Under the pieces are notes generated by a model. It saw only the letters and a list, made by a program, of their open reading frames with translations, did not search any database and was not told the DNA's origin. A stretch of DNA of 64,000 nucleotides from Lutjanus erythropterus. Its lineage: Eukaryota > Chordata > Actinopteri > Lutjaniformes > Lutjanidae. The first letter of the stretch is position 1. Each line of letters opens with the position of its first letter. The position numbers and the translations under genes are program-made. The DNA is taken from the NCBI GenBank assembly GCA_020091685.1, contig CM034599.1, positions 32,713,920-32,777,919 on the forward strand. Reading direction: 5' to 3'. This document shows positions 13,301-27,900 of this stretch, piece after piece.

Positions 13301-16300
13301 GAAATAGAGACAGGCGCCAATCAGAGGTGGCAAAACTCCACACATTCTTTACTCAAGTAGAAGTACAGATACTTGTTCAAAAAAGTAAAACTCATAAAAG
13401 TACTGATTCAACTTCTTTTCTCAAGTCAAAGTCATAAAGTTCAGGCTCTACAATGTACTCAAAGTGTTTCTGTGGAAAGTTAACTGAACTTTTCACCTTT
13501 TCTCTATAGTCCAGTCTCCCTGCTTTTTTTTGTTCTTCTTGTTGCATCATTGTTTTTTATGTCTTGTTATGTAATTTTTCACTTCTTTTTTTATTTTGTT
13601 CCTTCATTTTTGTTGTTACATCCATTTTCATCTTGGTTTTCCTTTTGTACGTCTTTCATCTTGTTACAGATTTTTCATTTTGTCACATCTTTTTCGGCTT
13701 GTTATTTTTCATTTTGTACATCTTTTTTTTTGTCTTGTTACATAATTTTTAGTTTCATCTTCTTACATTTGTTTTACATGATATGCACTGATATACACCT
13801 AGAAAACATATTTTCTGTGTGTTATTGTCCCATCCATTTAGGTTGATATCGATCTTGATGGTGGAAAAGTGGTGTGCAATGATAAAAAATAAAAAATAAT
13901 CAATAATTCCCTTCAAATGCATTAAAATTAAAGTAGCAAGCCTGTTGAAAATGTAAGGAGAAAGTACACACATTTGTATTAAAATGTAGTGTAAAAGTAC
14001 ACTAACAAAGTGTATGTGTACTTGGTTATATGTCACTTCTTCTTAAAAGTTGAATTCCCAGTAAAAACAAACAAAAAAAAAACTTCCATTCTGATGATGT
14101 ATGAATTTGGGGGGGAAATGAAACAGCATCTGTTCACATGAGTCACAGTGTGCTTGTTAATCAGTCTTAATGTTAAAAGCAGAACGAGTAGGTCATGTCT
14201 ATAAAAATCAGAGTTTGCTCTCTGCAGACAGCTAGCAGCAGGGGCGAGCTTCATTTAAAGTGCTCCGCTGTTGTCCCTGTCAAACGGAATCATAAATCAA
14301 AACCAGCCAAGCTTTTTTTTTTTTTCACTGTCTGTGTTTATGACTGTTTTTCTCACACTCCACCATATGCATCTGTGTCCTGTTAATGTGCTTGTCTGTG
14401 TGTGTGTGTATCTGTGTTTCCCTGCAGCGGATGAGGACGAGGACAAGGACGATGATTTCCGAGCGCCGCTCTACAAGAACGTGGAGATCAAGGGCATTCA
14501 GGTCCGGATGAAGTGGTGCGCCACCTGTCACTTCTACCGGCCACCTCGCTGCTCACACTGCAGCGTCTGTGACAACTGTGTGGAGGTGTGTGTGTGTGTG
14601 TGTTTGCATACAAATGTACACACAGAGAGGCTGTTTATGTTCAACAGGCTGTACATGCAGGCACCGAATTCTAAATATGCATCGGGGTTAGACTGATATG
14701 TCAATATTAGCTTTTTATCAACAATATGATGCTGTTGTTAGCACTGGGCATGTTTGATGATGCAGTTTGTTTGTAGATAGTACATACTTTGTATTATCTG
14801 TCCAGCCAACAATTTAAATCTGAGACAAACACTGAATATACAATTTTGCTTTTGCTCCCATTTTTCATTAGTTGAAGTAAAAGATCTAAGACTTCTTCTG
14901 TGCACGCAAAAGGTTTATTTCTCTCAAATTTTGTTCACAAATCTGTTCAAATCTGTGTGGATTTGGACATAAAAGGCTTCTCTAAAATGGCCAATTTTAT
15001 CTTGAAAAAAAACAACTGTTATTAGGCAATGAACTATGACTATTTTTTCCCAGGAGGGGCAAAGTCATCACCAACCATACTCTGCCTCTGACTGGCTTAC
15101 CCTGATATTCTTACCCTAACCAATCACTCTTCATGCTTAAATGTGACAAACCCAGCAAATGAAGGCAACAAGTACCAGCCAATCAGAGACAGAGTAGGGC
15201 GTGTCATGACTTTGCCCTCCTGGGAAGAAGTATTTGTTAATCTGTAGCTCTTTGTGACATAGCCACGGTTCAGTGCCTAATAAGTCTTTTTTAAAATAAA
15301 ATGGGACTTTTTAAGAGTGCTCACTTACATGGATTCTAGCAAATTTGTGAACAAAATCCGAGAGAAATAAACCTTTTGTGTGCATAGATCTTTAACTTCA
15401 GCTCAACAAAATGGGAACAAATTAGAAACACGCATTTATAAATGTGTGTTTTTTAGCCCCCAAAAAAAGTCATCATTAAACATCATAATTACTGGCATAA
15501 ATCAGCTTTTGGCAGTTTCAGCCGTAAAATACTGCTATCAGTATTAGCTTTTAAATCCTCATTTTGGTTTTTACAAATGTACACACATTAGGACATTAAT
15601 ACACACCCACACACAGGATGCAGAATCATACAGGTTGTATTCCTTCATCCTGTGTTCTATTGCATTTTATTTCAAAAGTGTTTTACTGTCAAAACAAATC
15701 ATTAGAAATACAGACTGTAAAAGCTGAGTTTAGAATTTGATCAGGACTTCTCATAATTTTGTTATTCAACTAAGAAGAATTTGGTCCTTTATTTGTTTTG
15801 CCTTGTTAGTGGAGATTTAAATGAGTACTTTCCTAGTGATAAAAGATGATACATGGACCAAAATGTATTAACTTAAAAGGATAATGGGGTTGTATGAGGT
15901 ACTTATCAATACCTACAGTAGATGGCAGTCAACATGACCCCAGTTTGAAGGAGTACTAGAGTACTCTTCGAAGAAGCTGAGTAATTTTCTGCTGTGGACG
16001 AGGTCAGCAACAAAATCTAAAAAGAATAAGTTTAAGTGTACACTATATTTAGAGTATTTTCACTGCTTTACTCTGCAGTCAGACAGTCTTTTCTCACAGG
16101 AAACCACCCTTACATAAGCCAAATATTGCTCCCTCCAAACCAACCAAACTCCAGAAGCGAAAGCAGTAATTTTACCTCACAGAAGACCTGAGGTTCTGTT
16201 CTACTGCTGCTTCAATCTGTTACTTTGTTTGTGCTACTGTGTGAGTTAAATGTTTTAAAAAGATAGTTTGATTTCATGTAAGTCACATGATAACACAAAC

Positions 16301-18881
16301 AAACTAAAACAGCTAGGCAGTGATAGACCAGCAACCCCAATGTGTTGTGAAGAAAAATGACTGATTTTGCCTATGGAGTTTGGTTTGTTTGGACTGAGTT
16401 ATATTGTAGAATGGTTTCCTGTGAAAAAAGGCTGTCTGACAGCAAGGTAAAGCAGTGAAAATATTCTTAATGTAACCTAACCCTAACCACAACACATCCA
16501 ATAATCTGATCTGTCCCTTTAAATTTATAAAAATAAACCCAGACTAATTGTTCATCATACGGTTTAATACCTTATGAATGACTTGAATTGATTTAAAAAG
16601 TATTACTCCCTTTCTCTCCCCTCAGGACTTCGACCACCACTGTCCCTGGGTGAACAACTGCATTGGACGGAGGAACTACCGCTACTTCTTCCTCTTCCTG
16701 CTGTCGTTGAGCATCCACATGGTGGGAGTTTTCTCCTTTGGCCTCATCTTTGTCCTCCACCACCGAGAGAGACTGGGAGCGCTGCACACCACTGTCACGT
16801 ATCCTTCAACGGCAAAGCCTATTTTGAAATGGAAAATGTAATTGTCTTTAATTTTTCAGAATAGCGTTTCCAGGGGTTCAGCGGAGCTGTTCTTACAGTA
16901 CATCTGGTTATATTCTATTCCCCCTTTACATTGTTGTTGAACTTGACCTTCGTGTCCAGTCTGGTGGTGATGTGTATAGCAGGACTTTTCTTTATTCCAG
17001 TCATGGGACTCACAGGTTTCCATATGGTGCTCGTAGCTCGAGGTCGAACAACTAACGAACAGGTGAGGAGACACCCAGCGCAGGAGCCGCTGACAATGCT
17101 CACTCTGCACACACAAACAATCATTAGCCTGTTGTTTATCCAGCGCAAGTCAACAGAGCTGTGTAGCACGGCTTCACACTCACACACATCCAGACACTCA
17201 CACCTGGAGCTGCCTGACTGTTAGCACCTGGGCTCGCTTCAGGGCACCTTTGAAACAATCTTGACAAGAAAACCTCTGGTCACCCCAGAGCACTGCTGGC
17301 ACTCCAGCTGCACATACAGGAGAATAAAGGCTAATTTATGCTTAAAGCTACTACTACAAGTCTTTGACTGGTTATAAAACAGTCTCAGTTCAATACTGAT
17401 GCCTCTATGTGACCTACATTACATTATTATTTTTGACATTATATTTTGTGGTTATTCAGGTAGAAACACTACTGCTTTTGTCCACAGGGGGCTCCAAAAT
17501 CAACAATATAAGAAATTTCCTAATTGTAGCTTTAATGTTAGATATGGATATGGGCAGAGCCTTCTCTCCATACTCTGCATTTATTTTGTGGTAATAATGT
17601 ACTTTTTGAGAAAGAGGCAAAAGTGGAGGCAGTGCTGTAGACGGCGGTCTGTGCAGCCATTAAATACATCGCAATATGTGGGCGGAGAATTGTTTTCACT
17701 GAATAATTGATGACAAGACAAACATCATTTACAATACTTTTGGACTTTTAAAAGTTTGTCATGTCCTGTGGTCATTTACAGTCGAAATTTGGTATCGAAA
17801 GACCAGGCATTTTTAGATACTCAATGATATTTGAGCAGTTCAGTCGGTACCATAACAGCTAAATTCCACCAGGCGCCAGAGCTTATCGCAGCCATTCTAC
17901 ACAATGCTAGTGATTCCACCAGCAGCGCCTCGGCACATCCCAGAAGTGTCTCTCTGCTCTGCTCCGCTTCAAATAAGCGCTCAGTCTATTTTTGACGGGT
18001 GCTGCATCAGTTGCACAGAGCAGATCAAACGGGCAGGAAGTCAGATGCAGAAAAGGCAGCGAGAATCAGGCTAATTTTCAAAATAAAAGACCCCGTGCTG
18101 ACTCACGATCATAAAGGCACACAGAAAAGAAACTATTAAACCACGTAACCTGCTTATCTATGGTAGAACAAGCAAACAGAATCAGGCAGGAAAAACCGCT
18201 CCACTGCTGAAATGCTTCTGAAACGCTGCTGGTGAGGCTTGCAGCCGTGCAGAGGATGGATCAGAACAGTGGTGCCGTGCTTGGTGGAATCAGCTGATTA
18301 AAGTATCAAAGTTTGGTACTCAGCCATATGAATATCTAACATTTATCCAAAATGAGACTTGAAATGGAGCTGTACCAGCAGTCGTGGGGGGAGATCACAA
18401 GACATGATGAAGTTAAATATATTTAATGTTTAATGGCATCACAGACCAGTGTTGTCTCTGCTTTTGCCTCTTTGTAAAGAGGTACATACAACCTCCACCA
18501 GTGTAACCATGTTTGTTCTTCCTCTTCTTCTTCTTCTTCTTTGGGGTAACTCTTGACTCTGAGCAGCGCCCTCTAGGAGATGTATTGCTTATCATCCATG
18601 CCAACGTAAAAGATGCATGGAAGTATATGGGCAATGACAGTTGCATCGTTGCAATCAGACCTATCTATTTTTATACGTAAAGAGGGCATAAATGAGCCTC
18701 AATATGGTCCAATTAGTGTGTGTGGACAGAAATACATTGACCTTAATAGAGCAAGTAAACACACACATACAGTATAAGGAATACACAGGACATACACTGC
18801 CATATACACTAATTATGTGATGCATCAACAGCATGAATCACCCTCTTTGTATTCAAGCACTGGACCTCTGTGTCTATATGA

Positions 18882-18920
<39 letters not shown>

Positions 18921-21900
18921 TATATATGTGTAGTCTAGCCTTGTACCTCCTTTGCTGCTGACTCTAAACAAAGCGTTGTGTTCCTCAGGTGACAGGCAAG
19001 TTTCGTGGAGGAGTAAATCCCTTCACTAAGGGTTGCTGTGGCAACGTGGAGTATGTCTTATGTAGTCCCCTGGCACCTAGGTAAGATGCTTTATAATGCT
19101 GCATTAGTATGTGTGTATGTACAGTAGTTGCTTTTCATGTTTTCTTTTCCTCTCAATACGCATTTTTTTTGTTTTTGCACAGTTGGAGATGCATCTTGAT
19201 TGCTTAGCAACTATCACCATTAAATAAACATCACAGGTGGTTTTGATTTCCATTATTTGCCTAAATTAAAATACTAATAATTAGACTAAATTGTCCTAAT
19301 TAGTAGAACTGAAGAATTTGAGGAACATAAAGTAGGGGAGAATGGGGAAGATTTCTACTAATTTTATATACATTTAATTATTTTGTATGCTCCTATATGT
19401 TTTTTAAGAGGAAATTAATATAAACTTTAAAATAAAATATTTTATATTCTCTTTAAGTACATTTAGTTGTTCCTCATTCTGGGTAATTCTAGATAAATCT
19501 AAAATTTGGATAGAATAACTCATGGTATTATAGATATATGGATATTACCCAACAGAACAATACTGCTGTCAATATATGGAGTCATTAGTGTTTACTGCTA
19601 ATGCAATGGCATGAATATTTATAAATACATGTTGAAATGTTGGTGTTATTTTATTTTTTCGATATCCTAAAGAATAACTGCATACATTGTTTTAAGTGAG
19701 TATTTGTCATGAGAGATTATAAAGTTTGGAATGACCACTTATGGCAGTTCTAGATATGTGTGTCCACAAGGGTTGTAGCAATGACACTGATGCCAAAGCT
19801 CCAGTGCAGCACCATCGTAACTGCAGTAATAACACACACGGCAGCACTGTGTGTGTGTGTGTGATTGTATGCACGTGAGGTGGTTGCGGAGGTGTGCCTG
19901 ACAGCAGCCAGCAACCCCGGGGGAAGGCAGATGGCAGAGAGAATTGAATCACTCTGTAGAACAACAGTTAATGGGAACCAGAGCGCACAGCCAGTCAACG
20001 TGCTTTTTTACACACACGCACACAAATATAGCGTCGCTAAGACCCAGAGCGCCGGTTTTACAACCTATAGGGACGAGTCCCGTTCCATAAAAATCAACAG
20101 TGTGACTGCAGAGAGACAACAGCAGGTGGGGGTGAAACGCTGTATTACAAGCATCTGCTGTTAAGTTGTTGCATAATCCCTGATGGAGGGTTTCTGATTT
20201 AACAAACCATTGACTCAAAGCATGTTGGAACTCACTGATACTGAATGAACTGTTATAGTGGTGTTTTTTTTCCCCACAGCATTTTATTTAAAATTTTAAC
20301 AATGTTAAATACAGCCCTTCATGTTCATAAAATGCAGTAAAACGAAAGAAAAATAAAAGTTCGGAAACTGCATTCTTCTCAGAAATTCACTTGATCATCT
20401 GTTAAATCTAAATCAAATCCTTAGCATAATTAATGAAAGGCCTCTCTATACACTGTTTACCCTTTAATATGTGAATTATCCTTTCTAATGGAAGGCTCGG
20501 TAACATCTGTCTCATCCATTCAGTACAGCTTAGTCTATGAACAGTGCAGTACATTTTCTGGCATAAAGCAAGCTGAGCTCTATAAATGCTTGTTCATTTT
20601 TATTATTACAATAGTTTTTCTTTAATCTTACAGCAAATAGTGACATTCACTAAGTAACATTAAGGGGGTGATTATCTGAAATATGTACAGGCTGCTCAGA
20701 AAGTACACCAGACATTTTACTCCCCAAGTTTCCACACCAGCCATTAAACATGAAAAGAAATCACAGTGACAGCCTTTTTAATTATGAAAAAAAAAAAACC
20801 CTGTAAGACTCACTTAAAGGCTGGTTTTCTGTCAGGAAGCCATGTTTGAAATGTCTGTTTTACACTGTGTAACTCGCCAAATGGGATTATGCGAAGTGCT
20901 TAACTAATTTCATCATTGTCCGGAAAGCCGATATGGGTGGAAAGTGGAGTATAAAGTGCTGTATGTATATAAGTAGGAGAAGAATACTGAAATAACATTA
21001 GCAGTGTTAGCTGTTTTGTGTACATCTCCATATGTTTCATATATAGGTGTACATGTGATACTGATAATAGGGAGTAAAAAAATTCCCTCCCTACTATCAA
21101 ACAGTGAACTTTCACCAGTATTTTTTAAAATATTATAAATAACCATACATAAAAAACATAGTAAGAACAAAATATATGCATAAATATTAAACTTTACTCA
21201 AGAAGGGATCAAATACACATAAAATGCTGCCGAGAAAACTAAAAAAGACAAAAAAAACAATCTTTGTTGTGTGCTGATTAAAATAAAAATGAATCAATAA
21301 ATATCAGCACATATTGGACAATATTAATACCAATACTGACACAGAGTGATGTTGCTGTGACAGTCCAATATTGGGCTGATAATATCAGCCGGCCAATATA
21401 TATTTTTTACATTTATTCAAAAAGAGTTTAACAGTGTTGCAACTTAAAGATGTCTTCTATGTAGTACTAAGTGTCAGACAGATGATGTGAGCAGTTTGAG
21501 TCTCAAGCACAAGACATGTTTGCAGCGCTGGACATTTCGGACTGGTTGAGCACTCACAGCATTTTATTTCAGCCACCATTTTTAAAAAGCTGCAGCTCAA
21601 AACTAGCTTATTTTTTGTTCATTGTGCTTTGACACAGCAACAAAGAGTTACAAAAGAAAGCGTAATGCAGATAGCCCGACGACAAAGTTGCTGTTCAGTT
21701 TCGTGCAAAAATCTCTGTCACTTTTTTCATACATAAAGTAGACTTATTTGTCTACTTTCGTGGACGGAACGCAAACAACAACAGGCTGAATGGCCCTTTA
21801 ATGCTTAAAAAATAGTTCCTGGGACTAAACTTTGGTGGAAACAGTTTAAGAGTACATTTCATACTGGTTAGGCTGCGTCTTCATCCTGGAAGCTTCCAGT

Positions 21901-24900
21901 GAGGCAGTGGACACTGCAGCACTAAACATTTCAAATGCAGTGGCAGTTCTGACCTCCAGTCTATACTAAAATTTGTTACGTGATGTGAGGTGACAATAAA
22001 AAAAAAGCCCTGTTTGTTCATGCCTGTTGCTCACTTTTGTGCAGGTACATGCTGGACCCCAGGAAAAAGCCCCATGTCAAAATTCAGCCCCCCTTCATCA
22101 GACCTGACCTGTCAGACAGGCAGATCACCATCAAGGTGAGCGACAACGGCATCCACAGCACCATCATCAGCTCCAAGGTGAGTTGTTCACATTTACTCCA
22201 GAGCTTCTCCCTGTTATTTTCCTGTTATTCATCCAACATCATCCATCTGACCTACATTTAGTCCCTCTTCTCCACTGGTGTAAGCATTTTCTCCTGTTTA
22301 TTCCCATAGTCTCATGTCACAAATGTGTATAAACACGGCGTATACCCAGTTCTGTTGCTAGGTTCCCATTTTAACACAGACTCATACACAAGGTAACACA
22401 TAAAAGGATATGGTATTTCATAAAGTCAGATATATCAGTGACTCACAGATAGGTGGTGACTTGTTTCATTTCATGCCATTTATTATGAAAATCAACTATC
22501 AGAGAGTTGGAAATTGCTTGATAATTGCTTGATATTGGTAATTCATGGTTTTTAAAGCCATGGAAAATTTTGTCTGTTTGTTGAAAAACACTGATCTCAC
22601 CAGGCTAAAGAACAAAATCCAGAAAAAGTAAAGTGTCCTTTTTTGTGATAGTTCATTCTTTATTTAAGGTAGGAGAGGCAACCTCACAGTCACAAAATGA
22701 CACAATGCAAAATATAACACAACAGTTTCTTTGCCTCATATTTCCTTTGTTTTCTTCCTTCCAACCCACTTTCTAAACCTGACATGATGAATCACGGCAG
22801 CAGAGCTGCAACGATTAGTCAGCTAATCCATCAGACAGTCGTGAGAAGATTAATTGTCAGCTATTTTGATAATCGATCGATCACTTCATGTCATTTTTCA
22901 AGCAAAAATGTCAAGCATCTGCTGGCTCCAGCTTCCTGAATGCAAGGATTTGCCCTTCCCTGTCATCTATGACAACAAATGATGAGTCTTTGGGTTTCAG
23001 ACTGCTGCCTTGACAAAATAAGCAATCCAAAGACATCGCTTTAATCTCTGGGAATTTGCGATAAATCAATCATGAAAATTATCAGCAAATCACTTAGGAA
23101 AGAAAATAATTACTAGCTGCAGCCTTACAAGGTAATACTTGGATAAGAACACACAAACACCAAAATAGACATAAGAGCAACAAACAGACATAAACAAAAC
23201 TACAAGAACAACATATCCATTCATCACAACCCCATCCCCCCTCCTACCCCAGAATCCCATGACCATTATAGACATAAAACTAACAGCACTCAGATACAAT
23301 GGAATTAAATATTTCTGCCAATTTCCTCCACCATCCATGATGATATACACAGAAATAGCCAAGCATATACATAAAATATATGAAGTCACCACATTGACTC
23401 ACATAGTTTCTATGTATAACATTCTAAGCAGGTAAACAAGCAAGAAAATAACTAAAAACACCACTGAGAAGGACAGATAACCACAAATATTTATAATAAA
23501 ACACTAATTTTCTCTGGTAGACTTAACCAGCCAATAATATTTTGTGTCTTGGCATAAGGTTATAGAGACTATAGAGAGCTCCAGCTGTGCCATCCTATTC
23601 CCTTTAAGAGTAACCCTATAAATTCAATTATTTTTTTTATCTTCAAGTTCTGCAAAATTAAAAGAGCAATATCTAATAACTGCGGATCCAGAAATGAGCA
23701 CTGCAGTCCAAATAGTGAGTAGGAGCTATAAATGGTATATTAAATAAGGCTAAGGCTATGATCCTATTAAAGGGACAGTTCACCCCAAAATCAAAAGTAC
23801 ATATATTTCCTCTATACCATTTTGATGTCAGTTGTCTTAGTTTTGGAGATATCGGCCTTAGAGATGTCTGCCTTCTCTTCATTATAATGGACCTAGATGG
23901 CACTCGTCCTGTGGTGCTGAGGGTGCCAAAAAACACATTTGAAAAACTCAACAGCAATGTCTCTTTTACAGAAATCGTTACCTGATTGTGCAAAATAATC
24001 TACAGACCTTGTTGTGAGCAGTATCATGTAGGAGCTACTTTAGACTCTACCGGAACTACTTTCTTTCTACTAGAAAGAAACCTGACATGACATGAAGTGA
24101 TCGATGGTTTCCTACATGAAACTGCTCACAACAAGATCTGTGGATTATCTTGAGTGACTGAGTCATGATTTTTGGAAAAAGACACTGGTTTTGAACAAGT
24201 TGAGTGCAATCTCATCTGATTATACTGGAGAGAAGGCAGACATCTCTACAGCCGATATCTCCAAAACTCTGCAACTCACATCAAAAAAGTCTAGATGGAT
24301 AAACAGCACTACAGACCAGGGAAAAATGAAAACAAAAACACTGATCTAAAAATACACACTCAGAAGTTTGAGTTCAGTCACTGCCTACCTTCAGCCTGCC
24401 TGACTCTATTAACATATTGTTCAGTTTGGATGTTATAAACACCTACTCCCTCTAAAAGATGATTAATGATTTCGTACAGCTGGTAAACAGACACTGTCTC
24501 ATTTGGCAAACATTCGGTATTAATTTGAACTTAAATTAACGTGAACACACCAGTTATTCTGGCCCAGAATGAAAATTTCAAAGGACAGAAGAATGTGTGG
24601 AATAAAGAACACCATATCTGTTTGTGCTGCATTGATTTTGTCCCTTTTTTTACACTTCATCAGGAGTTTGATTGCTACAGAAATGAAATGCTAAATCAGT
24701 TGAGTACTCTTTTATGATGAATAAATTAATACTCTATTTAAAAAATTGTTAATCCAACTCCGAGATAATTTGCTTTCATCATTTCCATGCCATTAGCCTC
24801 AAAAAAGAATAAATTTAGGCTCAAGTAGAGCAGCTGCCTGGTGCAGCTTTGCTCCTCTGCAACCATCTGTGTGAGTTGTGCTGGTGCATCCCCAACACCA

Positions 24901-27900
24901 ACACATGCACTTCTCTATTTCATCTGTCATTTCCCCCACCTGCTCTGGATGCTTTTTAATGCCCTGCTGTCCTCCCTGTAGTCCAAAAGCAGCCTGGACG
25001 GCTTGGACGACAAAGAAACCCAGCCACCGCTGCCGCCCAAAGCTGACAGGTACAACCAGCTAAAAAGCCAGCTGACCTCCAGTGAAGGTAAGGAACGCAG
25101 GAACACAGCCCTCCGCGTGTTCACCAGCAACTCTCCTGTCATTCATCATCAGTCCCATTTCTCTTTGCTGTCAGGGCTGCACCAAACAGCAATTCCCCAA
25201 ACTCCCTCTGTACATCACCGGTGTGCCTTGGCGCTAGTTTAGTGTGATAAATGCCCGTCCCAGTGGCAGGTCAATGGTCTTGTTTTTGCTGGGTTGGAGA
25301 ATAGGCGTGATTTGTAGTGAGAAGGCAAGCCCCGTTCACTGAATCAGCTCCAGATTTGTGTTACAATGGAGAGATTTCAAAGTGAACAATTGCGGCATGA
25401 ATCACCACCTTTTTATTTTGTGGTGTGTAGCAACAGAGCTGTGACAAATGGAAGGGTGGGAGAGGAATATGGTCTAGAACGAGGACTCTGACTGATTGCC
25501 TTCGGAAGTAATCTGCGTAAATTAGGAACCGTGACAGATTCTGTTTTGATGGTGCTTTTACAGCTAACGGTGTTGCAGTCTTTACACTGTTGCAATCAAT
25601 AATATGATGTGTCAATAATGTTTCGTTTTGGACCTACAACAGCAGGTTCCCTCTAGAGGATCTCCAGTGTCATGGTGCATTATGTCAGGGAGTGAACCCT
25701 TGCTGCCTTTCTATGGAGCAGTACCACTGCCTAGTGGTTCTTCAGAGTACTGCAGCTGATCTAAAAGGCTTCCCTCTTTTTTAAAGCAATTCAGGGGACT
25801 GTTCTTTGCATATGCCTTTAGAGACACTCACACTAGAGCACAGAAGCAGCTACTTGCGAAGAAGCACCTTGGGGTTTCAGACTTTGCTCAAGGATAAGGC
25901 AGTTTGTCAAAGATGGACAGCTGGCTGGTGCAGGACTCAGATGTGTTAGATATCAGTTACAGAATGGACTCTCACCATCTGACTGCCCACTCACTCCAAT
26001 TCATTTTCATCTTGTCAGAATGGTGATGGTTTGGGTTTCAATACCTGCAGCCTCTTTACTCTGATAATAGAATTCAGCTCTCAGGTCTTATCTTTTCTCC
26101 CAGAAATAACTTTCAATCAGAGTTGGTATAATGGTCTAATTTCTATTATCTACATTGTTAACTCTGGTCTTCTTTCCATGTGTGTTGTAGAGAGTTCTCT
26201 CTCCGGCAAGACCCACCCTGCCACACCAGCCATGTACAAATTCAGGCCGTCCTTTGGCACCATGCCCAAAGTCCACTACCATGCTGCTGGAGAGAAGGTA
26301 GGGCATGAGTTGTTTAGCACTTATGCATGCTCTTCTCTAATAGCCAGGGGGTTCATTGCCTGGTCCAAAAGCTCCAGTAGCAGTTGTTAATGACAATGAC
26401 TTCAGTGATGGGCCACCCATCTGGTTTCCTGTGTTCCTGTTTTCCTCTTGTGAGAACATGGGTGTGTCGTCAAAGGAACTGGGTCACATGGGTGCCCATC
26501 TGGGATCTAAACCCAGGATCACTTAAGTTTGATGTGTCATTCTGCTGTTTGCTCCTCAGATTGTCATGCCAGATGAACGGAAGACCTCAGCCATCTTGGA
26601 AGAGGGTGTCCGTGGTCATGACTACCGATCTGAGCCGAACTTGGACCTGCCGGAGTACACCAACGCTCCCCTCCACCGCACCTTCCAGTCTTCTCCCCTC
26701 CAGCTGGATTCAGACCCCATCAACTCGCGGTCTCTCAGCCTGAAGCAGGGTCACCGCCGTCCGGAGAAGGGCCAGCTCCCAGCCCTGCAGCCGCAGACAG
26801 TCACTTCCACCCCGTACAAGAGTGTCTTCTCACCCAACACTCTCTCCAACCGCAATGGCAGCCTGTCTTATGACAGCCTGTTAAACCCCAGCATCTCCCC
26901 AGCCACTGCCAGTGAGTGTATGGCCCATCGTGGTATGCCCTCCATGGGGTTCCACTCGCCCTACCTGCCCACCAAAATGTGCCACATCCGGGAACCTGAA
27001 ATGCAGAGGCACCAGGGTGCCCCCACCTACAGTCCGGTGTTGCCACCCAGGGTGGGAAGGCAGTCCCCTCACTCAAGGGACAGGGACCCATCTCCAGTCC
27101 GCTACGACAACCTTTCCCAGACCATCATGGCCTCCATCCAGGAGCGAAAGGAGATGGAGGAGAGGGAGAAGCGGCAGATGCTGCATGGGCGCTCCCAGAC
27201 CCATATCTATGCCCAGGACTCTGGCGTGTTTGATGGGGGTTATGGCCTACCCCCCAACACTTGCTACCAAGATGGGCCCCGTGGCCCTGGCTCCAGAGGC
27301 CCAACACCCCCAGCCTATGGAGGCTCCAGAGACAACCTGATGGGGGTCGGGTTGGTGAGCTATGGGCAACGAACCCCTGTGTTGCGCCATGCTGGCTCTA
27401 CGCTGGGCCGTGCCCCTAGGACTTCATCCACCTCCCTGCACACAGATCACAGTAGCAGCAACAGCAGCCACAGCAGGGCCACTGCCCCTGAGGGCCCCTA
27501 TCGCTCCCCAGCCCACCAGCCACACTCCCCTGCTATGCCCCGATCCCCCTCCTACTCCCACCAGAAACTCTCGTACATCAGTGCCCATGAGAGGACAGAC
27601 TCACCTCGTCTGGGGGGCCCAAGGTATGAATCCTAACGTTGCCCCTGTGGGACTGCATGCATTGTACTGAGCTGGACTGCTGGGCTTCTCCTGCTGGACA
27701 CAACCAGCAATTCACGGGCACTAGTGTAGTCCGAAGGCAATGTGTAGCATTTGTGTATTTGTCCAACAGTCATGTCCATTTATTCATATTAAGTACTGTC
27801 TGGTGTGAATTCTTATATGTTCTGTTATGATTTATGTTTGCCTTTCTAGCAAAATATCATTTTTTGTATTATTTCACAAATGTCAGATGAATAAAGTTGT

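Noticed and set aside
26801-27340. Several open frames on both strands within zdhhc8 exon 10
   Set aside because: Alternative frames of a GC-rich coding exon whose true frame matches the ZDHHC8 tail through to the EISV terminus.
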